Shown piece after piece: positions 16,447 to 24,207 of a stretch of DNA of 64,000 nt. The translations under genes were made by a program, and so were the position numbers. This stretch comes from Pseudoclavibacter soli DSM 23366 (GTDB lineage Bacteria > Actinomycetota > Actinomycetes > Actinomycetales > Microbacteriaceae). Within the stretch, counting starts at the first letter, position 1. Each line of letters begins with the position of its first letter. Where the stretch lies: NCBI RefSeq assembly GCF_000423505.1, contig NZ_KE384027.1, positions 249,140-313,139 of the forward strand, written 5' to 3'. Under the pieces are notes generated by a model that was given only the letters and a program-made list of their open reading frames with translations, was not told where the DNA came from and did not search any database.

Positions 16447-16464
16447 ACGGCACCTCGGTGCCGT
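16447..16464 (+). terminator. Intercistronic hairpin between ssb and rpsR
   Basis: ACGGCAC-CTCG-GTGCCGT, 7-bp arms with a tetraloop, lies 10 nt after the ssb stop in the 135-bp gap before rpsR. No T-run follows, so it is more likely an mRNA-processing or attenuation element than a full terminator. Confidence 0.4.
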
Positions 16465-16571
16465 GCGGGCCAGACCCGCGCCAGGGCGAGACCAACCGTT
16501 TCGTCCGAGACCGACGGTGGAGCGCATCCACTGTCGCTGATGAGTGTGAATACCGAACAAAGGAATCAACA

Positions 16572-16835
16572 ATGGCTGGAAAGGGAGCAGCGCGCGCCAA
16601 AGCGGCACGCAACGCCAAACTCAACCAGAAGGTCGTGCCGACCAAGGTCATCCGCGTCGACGTCGTCGACTACAAAGACGTCAACACCCTGCGCAAGTTC
16701 GTCTCGGAGCGCGGGAAGATCCGTTCACGCCGCATCACCGGTGTGAGCGTCCAGGAGCAGCGCCTGATCGCGCGTGCCGTCAAGAATGCCCGCGAGCTCG
16801 CCCTGCTGCCGTACGCCGGCGCAGGCCGGCACTGA
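16572..16835 (+). CDS. rpsR: 30S ribosomal protein bS18
   Basis: 87 residues. The conserved core [20 protein letters not shown] followed by RSRRITG and the end ALLPY identify bS18, partner of bS6. The N-terminal zinc-binding Cys residues found in many bS18 proteins are absent; the region is Lys/Ala-rich, the C-minus form. ATG 16572 has AAAGGAA 6 nt upstream. Because the C-minus form is zinc-free, another Zn-binding copy may exist elsewhere in the genome. Confidence 0.97.
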   Translation: MAGKGAARAKAARNAKLNQKVVPTKVIRVDVVDYKDVNTLRKFVSERGKIRSRRITGVSVQEQRLIARAVKNARELALLPYAGAGRH

Positions 16836-16863
16836 GCCCGCACGAGCGAGAGGAACTTCAGAA

Positions 16864-17316
16864 ATGTCGAAACTCATCCTGACCCAGGAAGTCGATGGTC
16901 TCGGCGCAGCCGGTGACGTCGTCGACGTCAAGAACGGCTTCGCCCGCAACTACCTCGTGCCCCAGGGCTTCGCGGTGGCATGGAGCGCCAACGGCCAGAA
17001 GCAGGTCGAGCAGCTGCGCGCCGCACGTGCCGCTCGCGAGCTGGCCACCATCGAGGAGGCTCGCGATCTCAAGCTGCGGCTGGAGAACGTGCGCGTGCGC
17101 CTCGAGGCGAAGGCGGGCCGCGAGGGCCGTCTGTTCGGTGCGGTGAAGCCCGCCGACATCGCCGAGGCCGTGGCTGCCGCTGGCATCGGCCAGATCGACC
17201 GCAAGCGCATCGTGATCGCCGACCCGATCAAGGTCACCGGCGACCACAAGGCGCTGCTCAAGGTGCACCCCGACGTCGTCGCCGAGATCACCCTGCAGGT
17301 GATCGCCGCGAAGTAG
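16864..17316 (+). CDS. rplI: 50S ribosomal protein bL9
   Basis: 150 residues, standard length. N-terminal rRNA-binding domain ([20 protein letters not shown], then [13 protein letters not shown]), a long connecting helix (about 45-75, Arg/Glu/Ala-rich) and C-terminal domain with [15 protein letters not shown]. The start at 16864 has GAGAGGAA upstream. Last gene of the ribosomal operon; a terminator follows at 17358. Confidence 0.98.
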   Translation: MSKLILTQEVDGLGAAGDVVDVKNGFARNYLVPQGFAVAWSANGQKQVEQLRAARAARELATIEEARDLKLRLENVRVRLEAKAGREGRLFGAVKPADIAEAVAAAGIGQIDRKRIVIADPIKVTGDHKALLKVHPDVVAEITLQVIAAK

Positions 17317-17357
17317 TCGTCGCAGTGTCGCCGCGAACGTGTGGCGATACCGACCAC

Positions 17358-17399
17358 AAGGGCCGTTCCTCCCGAGTTATTCGGGCGGGGCGGCCCTTT
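17358..17399 (+). terminator. Rho-independent terminator after rplI
   Basis: Hairpin with outer arms AAGGGCCG / CGGCCCTT and an inner CCCGA / TCGGG stem around GTTAT, ending in TTTC. It closes the rpsF-ssb-rpsR-rplI operon before the RidA gene. Confidence 0.75.
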
Positions 17400-17498
17400 C
17401 GCATGCGTGCCCTGGCAGTCGCAGCGCGGGTAACGCCCCCGAAATGCGCTCCGTCTAGATTGAGCGAACAGCTATTCGACACAGAGAAATGACGGCAG

Positions 17499-17948
17499 AT
17501 GACAGGGATTAAGCGATTCAAGACGGGCAGCAAATATGAGGAGCGCAACAGCTACTCGCGCGCAGTGCGTGTGGGGCAGTGGGTGTTGATGGCCAACACT
17601 GCAGGCCGCGATCAGCGCACGGGTGTGCTCTCGACCGACCCGGTGGAGCAGGCGCGAACTGCGGTCGCCAATGTCGAGCACGGTCTGGTCGGCGCCGGTA
17701 GCTCGCTGAACGAAGTGGTGCGTCTGATCGCACGCATTCCGAACCCGGCGAATGTGCGCCCGGTGATGGATGCGGTGGGCGCAGCCTTTCGCGGAATCGA
17801 CCCGGCGATGACGATCGTCTGCACGCCGCTGGCCTCACTCGATTATGCGGTGGAGCTTGAAGCGACAGCCTTCCACGGCGCGGAGTCGGACGAGCACGCC
17901 ATGATCGCCCCGCAGACGCCTGTCGCCGGTGGTGTTGAGAACGAGTGA
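17499..17948 (+). CDS. RidA/YjgF/YER057c family protein
   Basis: 149 residues, single RidA-like domain that forms trimers with ligand sites between subunits. Archetypal RidA deaminates reactive enamines/imines made by PLP enzymes and needs an Arg in the PARS motif. Here the matching segment reads DPAMTIVCTP, so that Arg is Met, and the protein probably belongs to a Rid subgroup without the classic activity. VRPVMDAVGAAFRGI and YAVELEATAF match the family elsewhere. The gene stands alone between rplI and the dnaB upstream region. Confidence 0.8.
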   Translation: MTGIKRFKTGSKYEERNSYSRAVRVGQWVLMANTAGRDQRTGVLSTDPVEQARTAVANVEHGLVGAGSSLNEVVRLIARIPNPANVRPVMDAVGAAFRGIDPAMTIVCTPLASLDYAVELEATAFHGAESDEHAMIAPQTPVAGGVENE

Positions 17949-17966
17949 ATCGCGGGAGCACAAGAC

Positions 17967-18230
17967 TGTGGACAACTTGGGCGTGTCTGTGGATAACTCT
18001 CGACTAGCGAACCGAAGTGCGCTTGTCAACTGGGGATAAACCTTCAACTAAAGGTTCAGGTGAACTTGGCCGGATGATCTTTCCACAACCGAAAAGCCCG
18101 GAATTTCGGGGCAAAAAGTGGGTTGTGCACAGTGTTGCCGAGTTATCCCCAAGTTGTCCACAGGGTTGTGCACTGGTCTGGGGAAAAATCCCCAGCGTTT
18201 TCCCCAGGAAACTTTTTCGCTTGTGGATAA
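17967..18230. other. Cluster of DnaA-box-like 9-mers upstream of dnaB
   Basis: The 390-bp non-coding stretch 17949-18338 holds many DnaA-box-like sequences. Two perfect TTATCCACA boxes lie on the minus strand (17988-17996, 18222-18230). Two TTGTCCACA boxes, the common actinobacterial form, lie at 17967-17975 (minus) and 18154-18162 (plus). One-mismatch boxes TTATCCCCA lie at 18031-18039 (minus) and 18143-18151 (plus), TTTTCCCCA at 18198-18206 and TTGTGCACA at 18123-18131. The stretch is AT-richer than its surroundings and also has a GGGGAAAA/TTTTCCCC inverted repeat (18180-18205). It could be a DnaA-controlled dnaB promoter, a DnaA-titrating site or part of an origin. dnaA and dnaN are not in the window. 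Confidence 0.7.
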
Positions 18231-18338
18231 CTTGGTATTCCACGAGGTCGGGGAGCACCTAAAGTAGGGCGGGGTCAGGAGTGTCGGCGGGTGCTGGCAG
18301 GATGGCCACACTGGGGCGATCAGCTGAGAGGAGTGCGC

Positions 18339-19739
18339 ATGACGATCACCGATTATTCGAGCGATCGACGCGACGACTCTGCATCCGGCGTCATGGGCGG
18401 CATCGACCGCACGCCGCCGCATGATCTGCTCAGCGAGCAGTCGGTGCTCGGTGGCATGCTGCTCAACAAAGACGCGGTAGCCACGGCGCTTGAAGAGGTC
18501 AAGGGCACCGACTTCTATCAGCCCAAACACGAGGTCATCTTCGACGCACTGTTCGACCTCTACTCAAAGGGCGAGCCCACCGACGTGATTGCGGTCACCG
18601 ACGAGCTCACCAAGAGCGGCCAGCTCGCCCGAGCCGGCGGCATCGAATACCTGCACACGCTCACAGCGGTCGTGCCCACGGCGGCGAACGCCGGGTATTA
18701 CGCGCGCATCGTGCGAGAGAAGTCGCTGCTGCGCCGACTGGTCGAGGTCGGCACGCACGTTGCCCAGCTCGGCTACAACGCCGAGGGCGAGGTCGAAGAC
18801 CTGGTCAACGAGGCCCAGGCCGAGATCTTCGGAGTCAACGACAAAGATCAGTCTGAAGACGTCAAGCCGCTGTCGTCAGCGGTGGCTGCGGCCATCGCCG
18901 AGATCGAGTCGGCCAAGGGGCGCGACGGCTCCATGACCGGTGTGCCCACCGGGTTCACCGAGCTCGACAAACTCACCAACGGTCTGCACCCCGGGCAGCT
19001 GATCATCGTGGCCGCCCGACCAGGCCTCGGAAAGTCAACGCTGGCGCTCGACTTTGCCCGCTCGGCGGCGATCGCCAACGACATGCCAGCTGCGTTCTTC
19101 TCGCTCGAGATGGGCCAGACCGAGATCGCCATGCGTCTGCTGTCAGCCGAAGCTGGCATCGAGCTGCAGAAACTGCGCAAAGGCATGCTCGACGGACACG
19201 ACTGGACCACCATCGCATCCACCCACGGTCGCATCAACGACGCGCCGCTGTATCTTGACGATTCGCCCAACCTGACGTTGGTCGAGATTCGTGCGAAGTG
19301 TCGCCGGCTCAAACAGCAGGTGGGCCTCAAGCTCGTGGTCATCGACTACCTGCAGCTGATGACCAGCGGCAAGAAGGTCGAGAGCCGTCAACAGGAGGTC
19401 TCGGAGTTCTCACGTGCGCTCAAGCTGCTCTCGAAAGAGCTGCAGGTGCCGATCGTCGCGCTGTCGCAGCTGAACCGTGGCCCCGAGCAGCGTCAAGACA
19501 AGCGCCCGGCGCTCAGCGACTTGCGCGAGTCGGGGTCGATCGAGCAGGATGCCGACATGGTGATTCTGCTGCATCGGGAGTCGAGCTATGAGCCGGGGGC
19601 GATTTCGGGGCTGGGCGAGGCTGAGATGATCGTGGCCAAGCACCGTAACGGGCCCACGGCCAACCTGCGCGTGGCCTTCCAAGGGCACCTGTCGCGTTTC
19701 GCCAACATGGCCTACAGCCACGAAGAAGAGCCAGTCTAG
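18339..19739 (+). CDS. dnaB: Replicative DNA helicase DnaB
   Basis: 466 residues, hexameric 5'-3' helicase of the replisome. The N-terminal primase-binding helical domain (about 25-130; SEQSVLGGMLLNKDAV) is followed by a RecA-like motor: Walker A ARPGLGKST (about 225-233), Walker B LKLVVIDYLQLM, H4-type QLNRGPEQR and a C-terminal arginine finger region. Uninterrupted: the intein insertion sites common in actinobacterial dnaB are intact here. ATG 18339 is supported by GAGAGGAG; an upstream in-frame ATG at 18291 lacks a site. The DnaA-box cluster ends about 110 bp before the start. Confidence 0.97.
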   Translation: MTITDYSSDRRDDSASGVMGGIDRTPPHDLLSEQSVLGGMLLNKDAVATALEEVKGTDFYQPKHEVIFDALFDLYSKGEPTDVIAVTDELTKSGQLARAGGIEYLHTLTAVVPTAANAGYYARIVREKSLLRRLVEVGTHVAQLGYNAEGEVEDLVNEAQAEIFGVNDKDQSEDVKPLSSAVAAAIAEIESAKGRDGSMTGVPTGFTELDKLTNGLHPGQLIIVAARPGLGKSTLALDFARSAAIANDMPAAFFSLEMGQTEIAMRLLSAEAGIELQKLRKGMLDGHDWTTIASTHGRINDAPLYLDDSPNLTLVEIRAKCRRLKQQVGLKLVVIDYLQLMTSGKKVESRQQEVSEFSRALKLLSKELQVPIVALSQLNRGPEQRQDKRPALSDLRESGSIEQDADMVILLHRESSYEPGAISGLGEAEMIVAKHRNGPTANLRVAFQGHLSRFANMAYSHEEEPV

Positions 19740-19904
19740 GTGTCTGCGCGCTCGCTGCGCCGCGTGAGTCTCTTGAATGCCGGGGCGCGGGTGTGCTGAC
19801 GGCTTCTGGTCGTGGAAGTGTCGGATGTCCCAGGCGCCCTCGCCTCGAAGTCCATCTCGCATTCGTTGCACTTTGAGAAGGCTCCGCGGATGGTCTAGTG
19901 GTGT

Positions 19905-19941
19905 AAACCCCTTGGGTTATATAACTCAGGGGTTGTATACT
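19905..19941 (+). promoter_or_regulatory. Toxin-antitoxin promoter with overlapping palindrome
   Basis: An imperfect inverted repeat (AACCCC...GTTAT / ATAAC...GGGGTT, 19905-19934) overlaps a promoter: TTGGGT (19913-19918), 17-bp spacer, TATACT (19936-19941). The predicted RNA start falls at or next to the toxin ATG (19949), so the mRNA may be leaderless. Such overlap fits autorepression by the antitoxin. Confidence 0.6.
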
Positions 19942-19948
19942 GGTGGCG

Positions 19949-20299
19949 ATGTGGAGCGTTGATGTCGAGTTCGTCGCGGAGTGGTTGGCTTCCTTAGATG
20001 AGGTGTCCTACGAACAGGTCGTCGCTGCGCTGGAGATTCTAGCGGAGCGTGGTCCCCAGCTGGGGCGGCCTCTGGTAGACACCGTGTCGGGCTCGCGGCA
20101 CAGGAATATGAAGGAGTTGCGCCCTGGGTCCGGTGGACACTCAGAGCTAAGGATGTTGTTTGCGTTCGATCCTGAACGGAGGGCGATCTTGTTGGTCGCA
20201 GGTGACAAGAGGGGCAACTGGAAGAAGTGGTACACGAAGAGTATTGCGGTGGCCGACGATCGCTTCGATAGTCATCTTGAGCAGCTAAGGAGGAGATGA
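19949..20299 (+). CDS. Type II toxin, HigB/RelE superfamily (phage Gp49-like)
   Basis: 116-residue probable mRNA interferase toxin. Diagnostic motifs of the Gp49/HigB family are MKELRPGSGGHSELRMLFAF, VAGDKRGNWKKWY and a C-terminal ADDRFDSHL. ATG 19949 is preferred to GTG 19943 because the -10 element ends 8 nt upstream. The stop overlaps the antitoxin ATG (ATGA). The toxin-first order matches HigBA. The gene is less GC-rich and uses rarer codons than its neighbours, consistent with horizontal acquisition next to dnaB. Confidence 0.88.
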   Translation: MWSVDVEFVAEWLASLDEVSYEQVVAALEILAERGPQLGRPLVDTVSGSRHRNMKELRPGSGGHSELRMLFAFDPERRAILLVAGDKRGNWKKWYTKSIAVADDRFDSHLEQLRRR

Positions 20300-20604
20300 T
20301 GGCCAAGACTCTTGACGATTTATTGAAGGAGCGTCCGGTGGATCGCGCCCGGGTGGACGCACACAAGAAGCGGATGCTAGAAGAAGTACGCGCATACCGT
20401 CTCCGTGAGTTGCGTGAGGCATCGGATCTCACCCAGGTGGAGGTGGCCGACCTGCTTCGGGTGAGCCAGAATCGAATCTCTCGGATCGAACACGGCGATA
20501 TTGAGCGCGCCCAGGTCGACACGCTCCGCCGCTACGTTGAAGCGGTCGGCGGAAACCTCCGCGTCGAGGTCGAACTCGGCGACGAGCGCATCCAGATTGC
20601 CTAA
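20296..20604 (+). CDS. Antitoxin, XRE/HigA-like helix-turn-helix protein
   Basis: 102 residues. A charged N-terminal helical region (about 1-40), probably the toxin-wrapping part, precedes an XRE helix-turn-helix (about 38-90; LTQVEVADLLRVSQNRISRI). Cognate antitoxin and probable autorepressor of the promoter at 19905-19941. It starts at the ATG overlapping the toxin stop; the next codon is also ATG. Confidence 0.88.
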   Translation: MMAKTLDDLLKERPVDRARVDAHKKRMLEEVRAYRLRELREASDLTQVEVADLLRVSQNRISRIEHGDIERAQVDTLRRYVEAVGGNLRVEVELGDERIQIA

Positions 20605-20609
20605 CCAGT

Positions 20610-20661
20610 GAGGTGTCGCGAACGGTGGGTAACGCTGGGGTGAGGTGGTGTTTCGTGACAC
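20610..20661. repeat. Intergenic repeat element, copy 1
   Basis: GAGGTGTCGCGAAC (20610-20623), then 31 nt, then GTGACAC (20655-20661). The same layout with a 30-nt spacer occurs at 51016-51066. GTGTCGC and GTGACAC are near-complementary, so a stem-loop is possible. It sits just after the antitoxin gene. Confidence 0.5.
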
Positions 20662-20767
20662 GTGTGTGGGGTGTGGCGCGCTTCTGGTGGTGCCTGCGGG
20701 GTACGGATGCGGGTGCGCTTCGAAGGTGAGAACGAACAGCGCAGACTCGACTAGACTGAAGAGAACT

Positions 20768-21352
20768 ATGGAGACTTCACAGGATGCCCCGCGCTCACGG
20801 GCTCAGGCCGCGTGGGGCTGGGTGCTCGCCCGCGGTGTGCTCGCCGCAGTGGTGGCGGCGGTCATCTCGCTGAACACCGATCACACGCAGCAGTTCACCG
20901 CCACATGGTTCGCGCTGTGGGCGCTGGCCACGGGCGTGGTCATCGGGGGCTTCGCATTCGCTGGCATCGTCGAGACTCTCGATCGTTTCTACGGGTCGAC
21001 GCTGGCAGTGCTGACGGTCGCCGCGGGCGGCATCGCGCTCTTTTGGAGCCAGATCACCGACACCCCCGTCGGCATGCTCATCGGCATCTGGGCGCTGATC
21101 GCGGGCGTGATTGAACTGCTCGCCGGGCTTCGTCTCGAAGCTGGCAGCGACACCCGCTCTGACCAGCTGATCTCCGGCGCACTCGGCGTGCTGTTCGGCA
21201 TCGCCCAACTGGGCGCCGGCGACACTACGTGGTCGGCGGGCCTGTTCGGCCTCTACACCGCACTGCTCGGCGTGCATCTGATCATCGCTGCCATCACGCT
21301 GCGGTCAGCTCATCGAGCCGCGCTGCGCCCGGCACACGATCGGCAGGCATAA
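20768..21352 (+). CDS. Membrane protein, HdeD/DUF308-like
   Basis: 194 residues, about six hydrophobic segments alternating with short loops (first at about 18-35, then VVIGGFAFAGIVETL, LAVLTVAAGGIALFW, GMLIGIWALIAGVIELLAGL, ISGALGVLFGIAQL and a last one at 155-178). The GIWALIAGVIELLAG repeat unit is typical of HdeD-type proteins, whose function is mostly unknown (acid stress in E. coli). ATG 20768 was chosen over an upstream frame extension that runs through the repeat element. The next small membrane protein follows after 2 nt. Confidence 0.65.
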   Translation: METSQDAPRSRAQAAWGWVLARGVLAAVVAAVISLNTDHTQQFTATWFALWALATGVVIGGFAFAGIVETLDRFYGSTLAVLTVAAGGIALFWSQITDTPVGMLIGIWALIAGVIELLAGLRLEAGSDTRSDQLISGALGVLFGIAQLGAGDTTWSAGLFGLYTALLGVHLIIAAITLRSAHRAALRPAHDRQA

Positions 21353-21354
21353 GC

Positions 21355-21702
21355 ATGAGCGACCGTTCCCCCAACTCGGAGCCCTCGTTGAAGGCTCGTG
21401 TCAAACCTCTCGAGATCGTTGTGCTTTCGGCCATCGTCAGCGTCTTCGCCGGCGTCGTCGTGATGCTGGGCACTCGCGCCTGGGTCACGGCGCTGATCGC
21501 CTTCGGCATCGCGTTCATCGCTGTGCTCGTGGTGTTCGCCACACTGGCGCTGACAGTCAAGCCCGACGATGACGAGATCGCCGAGATTGCGGCGGAGCAT
21601 GCACAGCTGCAGCAACAGCGTGAGGCTGCGGCGCAGGCCGGCGAGGCCGCCGCACCCGAGCATCCTGCCGACGAAGGCCCGCTGCCCGGCGCGCACTCGT
21701 GA
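21355..21702 (+). CDS. Small membrane protein of unknown function
   Basis: 115 residues: a basic cytosolic start, two membrane segments (about 21-40 and 45-68), then a charged Glu/Gln/Ala-rich tail predicted helical (EHAQLQQQREAAAQAGEAAA). Not recognised. It starts 2 nt after the HdeD-like gene, so the two are probably co-transcribed and may work together at the membrane. Confidence 0.7.
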   Translation: MSDRSPNSEPSLKARVKPLEIVVLSAIVSVFAGVVVMLGTRAWVTALIAFGIAFIAVLVVFATLALTVKPDDDEIAEIAAEHAQLQQQREAAAQAGEAAAPEHPADEGPLPGAHS

Positions 21703-21709
21703 TCTGCGC

Positions 21710-21736
21710 GTGAACAGGCGGTAACACGCCCGTCAC
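21710..21736. promoter_or_regulatory. Candidate GlnR-type half-site array upstream of aspA
   Basis: GTGAA (21710), GTAAC (21721) and GTCAC (21732) are spaced exactly 11 bp apart. GlnR boxes are built of gTnAC/GaAAC half-sites with 6-bp spacers, i.e. an 11-bp period. Weak on its own, but aspA is a nitrogen gene and a better array precedes the amt-glnK operon at 54609. Confidence 0.35.
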
Positions 21737-21811
21737 ACTGTCTCTTTAGGCTGGAGTCAAGCCGCCACTGACGGCGGTCGTGCGAACCCAGATCCCACGA
21801 GGAGAACCCGC

Positions 21812-23278
21812 ATGAGAGACCTCAGCGCCACAGCATCCGCAGTACTCAACAGCCCGCCGGTACGGCACGAAACCGACCTGCTCGGCAGTCTTGCCATCGA
21901 CAATTCGCACTACTACGGCATTCATACTCAGCGGGCCATCGACAACTTTCCGATCACTCACAAAACCGTTGGCACTTACCCCGACTTCGTGAACGCGCTT
22001 GCTGTGCTCAAGCAGGCGGCGGCCACCGTCAACTCGCGACTCGGGCTGATCACGCCCGGCACGGCGCAGGCGATCATCGCAGCGTGCGAACGCATTCGCG
22101 GTGGCGAGCTGCACGAGCAGTTTGCCGTCGGCACGATTCAGGGCGGGGCCGGCACCTCGACCAACATGAATGCCAACGAAGTCATCGCCAACGCGGCGCT
22201 TGAGCACTTGGGCGAGCCCAAGGGCCACTACTCGGTGGTCGACCCGCACAACGACGTCAACTGCTCGCAGTCGACCAATGACGTGTATCCCAGTGCCATC
22301 AAGATCGCTCTGCTGCTGATGCTCGACGAGCTGAGCTCGGCGATTCAGTACGTGGGCGATGCCTTCGCCGTCAAAGAGACCGAGTTCGCCGACGTGCTCA
22401 AGCTCGGGCGCACGCAGCTGCAAGACGCGGTGCCCATGACACTGGGGCAGGAGTTCGGCACGTATGCCACCATGATGCGCGAAGACATCAAGGTGCTCGA
22501 CGCCGCTCGTGATCTGCTCAAAGAGCTGAACATCGGCGGCACGGCCATCGGCACCGGCATCAACACCCCACCGGCCTACGCGCAGGCGATGATCGACGAG
22601 ATCAACCGCATCACCGGGCTCGGGGTGCAGGGCGCTGGCAACCTCGTCGAGGCCACCCAAGACGTGGGCGGGTTTGTGCAGCTGTCTGGCGTGCTCAAGC
22701 GCATCGCGGTGAAGACCTCGAAGATCTGCAACGACCTGCGGCTGCTGTCGAGCGGCCCGCGCTCGGGGCTGGGCGAGATCAATCTGCCGCCAGTGCAGGC
22801 AGGCTCGTCGATCATGCCGGGCAAGGTCAACCCGGTGATTCCCGAGATGGTCAACCAGGTGGCCTTCGAGATCATCGGTCACGATGTGACGATCTCACTG
22901 GCCGCCGAGTCGGGGCAGCTGCAGCTGAACGCATTCGAGCCGATCATCGCGCACACCCTCTTCGAAGAGATCCGGCACCTGGCTCGGGCACTGCGAGTGC
23001 TGGCCGATCGCTGCGTGCTGGGCATCACCGCCAACGTCGACCACCTGCGTGAGCAGGTCTGGAACTCGGTGTCGATCGTGACCGCGCTGTCGCCCGTGCT
23101 GGGTTACCACACGGCCACCCGCGTGGCGCAGGATGCACTGGCACAGGGGCGCAGCATCCCTGATATCGTGCGCGAAGAGCAGCTGATGAGCGACGCGCAG
23201 CTCGAGATCGCGCTGCAGCCCGAACATCTCATTCACCCGTGGATTCCGGTGTCTGCCACGGACGACGCGAACAAGTGA
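21812..23278 (+). CDS. aspA: Aspartate ammonia-lyase
   Basis: 488-residue member of the fumarase/aspartase superfamily, converting L-aspartate to fumarate and ammonia as a cytosolic tetramer. Signature loop GSSIMPGKVNPVIPEMVNQV carries the catalytic Ser. TIQGGAGTSTNMNANEV and QSTNDVYPSA bind substrate; LGRTQLQDAVPMTLGQEFG favours aspartase over fumarase C, as does the length. About 20 extra N-terminal residues precede RHETDLLGS. Ribosome site GAGGAGA before ATG 21812. The downstream LysR gene starts inside its stop codon (GTGA). It feeds carbon to the TCA cycle and releases ammonium. Confidence 0.92.
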   Translation: MRDLSATASAVLNSPPVRHETDLLGSLAIDNSHYYGIHTQRAIDNFPITHKTVGTYPDFVNALAVLKQAAATVNSRLGLITPGTAQAIIAACERIRGGELHEQFAVGTIQGGAGTSTNMNANEVIANAALEHLGEPKGHYSVVDPHNDVNCSQSTNDVYPSAIKIALLLMLDELSSAIQYVGDAFAVKETEFADVLKLGRTQLQDAVPMTLGQEFGTYATMMREDIKVLDAARDLLKELNIGGTAIGTGINTPPAYAQAMIDEINRITGLGVQGAGNLVEATQDVGGFVQLSGVLKRIAVKTSKICNDLRLLSSGPRSGLGEINLPPVQAGSSIMPGKVNPVIPEMVNQVAFEIIGHDVTISLAAESGQLQLNAFEPIIAHTLFEEIRHLARALRVLADRCVLGITANVDHLREQVWNSVSIVTALSPVLGYHTATRVAQDALAQGRSIPDIVREEQLMSDAQLEIALQPEHLIHPWIPVSATDDANK

Positions 23279-24207
23279 GCCAAGAGCGCGAGATCGAGGC
23301 GTTCATCGCGGTCGCCGACCAGCTCAGCTTTACCCGCGCCGCCGAAGCGCTGGGGCTGTCGCAGTCGGCGGTGAGCCAGGCAGTGGCCAAGCTTGAAGCG
23401 CGTCTGGGGGTCACGCTGTTGGTGCGCGAGCGTGGGCGCATTCGGCTGTCGGATGCCGGGCGCGCGCTCCAGCCTGAGGCCCGGCGGTTCGTCGCGGCAG
23501 GCGATGCCCTGCGCGAAGTGGCTCATGGGTTTCGCCATCTTGACGAGGCGTCGGTGCGGCGACCGCTGCGGATCGGCGCCTCGACAACGGTGCTGTTCGG
23601 GCTGCTGCCCGACGTCATCGATGAGATTTCGGATGCCATGCCCCTCGTCTACCAGATGAGTCAGCTTGAGCAGGATCAGGCGTTTGAACGCGGAGATCTC
23701 GACATCGGCATTCGGCGCTCGTGGCAGCTGGAGGAGCGGCCAGGGCATCGACAGCTGTTCACCGAGCACCTCTACATCGCCTGTCGCCGGGGGCATCCCG
23801 GCGCAGTCGCCGGCGGCAGGCTGACCGATTTCGTCGACGAGCCGTTGCTCATGTTTCGCCGGGCAGCCGCTCCGGCTGCCCACGAGGCGATCATGGGCAC
23901 GCTGCGACGGGCCGGGTTGAGCATTCCCTCGGTGCGCACCTACCGCGATGAGGCCGACTTCATCGGTTTGGTGGCATGCGGCGCAGGCTTCGGCATCGTG
24001 CCCTTCGGCATGACCCGGGTGCGACTGCCGCAGATCGTCTACATTCGCATCGAAGACGACCTAGCGGTCACCCCGGTGTCGTTGCGCTATAGCGCTGAGG
24101 TGCCCGAAGTGCGGCACGCGGCCGGCCAGCTGGCCACTGCGCTGCGTGCGGTGGTGCACAGCGGCCAGCCGAGATCGCTCAACGAGTCAGGTGCGCAGCG
24201 AGGCTGA
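23275..24207 (+). CDS. LysR family transcriptional regulator
   Basis: 310 residues from GTG 23275, which overlaps the aspA stop. N-terminal winged helix (about 3-62; LSFTRAAEALGLSQSAVSQA), then a substrate-binding-protein-like effector domain (about 88-295). Unusually for a LysR gene it is co-directional with and translationally coupled to aspA rather than divergent, so it may regulate aspA as part of the same mRNA. Its 3' end overlaps that of the FAD oxidase gene on the other strand by 29 bp (24179-24207). Confidence 0.88.
   Translation: MSQEREIEAFIAVADQLSFTRAAEALGLSQSAVSQAVAKLEARLGVTLLVRERGRIRLSDAGRALQPEARRFVAAGDALREVAHGFRHLDEASVRRPLRIGASTTVLFGLLPDVIDEISDAMPLVYQMSQLEQDQAFERGDLDIGIRRSWQLEERPGHRQLFTEHLYIACRRGHPGAVAGGRLTDFVDEPLLMFRRAAAPAAHEAIMGTLRRAGLSIPSVRTYRDEADFIGLVACGAGFGIVPFGMTRVRLPQIVYIRIEDDLAVTPVSLRYSAEVPEVRHAAGQLATALRAVVHSGQPRSLNESGAQRG

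Noticed and set aside
16435-16571. Small gene between ssb and rpsR
   Set aside because: The in-frame extension upstream of rpsR has no ribosome site and runs through a hairpin; best seen as leader.
17949-18338. Confirmed chromosomal origin (oriC)
   Set aside because: DnaA-box density is suggestive, but dnaA, dnaN, rpmH and a clear unwinding element are not seen, so only a cluster is called.
18339-19739. Intein in dnaB
   Set aside because: Motor motifs are continuous and protein length is normal.
19884-19912. tRNA-like start (GGATGGTCTAGTGGT) before the toxin gene
   Set aside because: No anticodon arm, T-loop GTTCRA motif or acceptor pairing follows; the stretch is better explained by the toxin-antitoxin promoter.
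20645-20767. Cys-rich N-terminal extension of the HdeD-like protein
   Set aside because: It would run through the intergenic repeat, has no ribosome site, and ATG 20768 gives a normal membrane-protein start.
21746-22882. Long minus-strand frame opposite aspA
   Set aside because: Low-complexity His/Arg/Asp-rich translation typical of antisense frames; aspA on the plus strand has all catalytic motifs.
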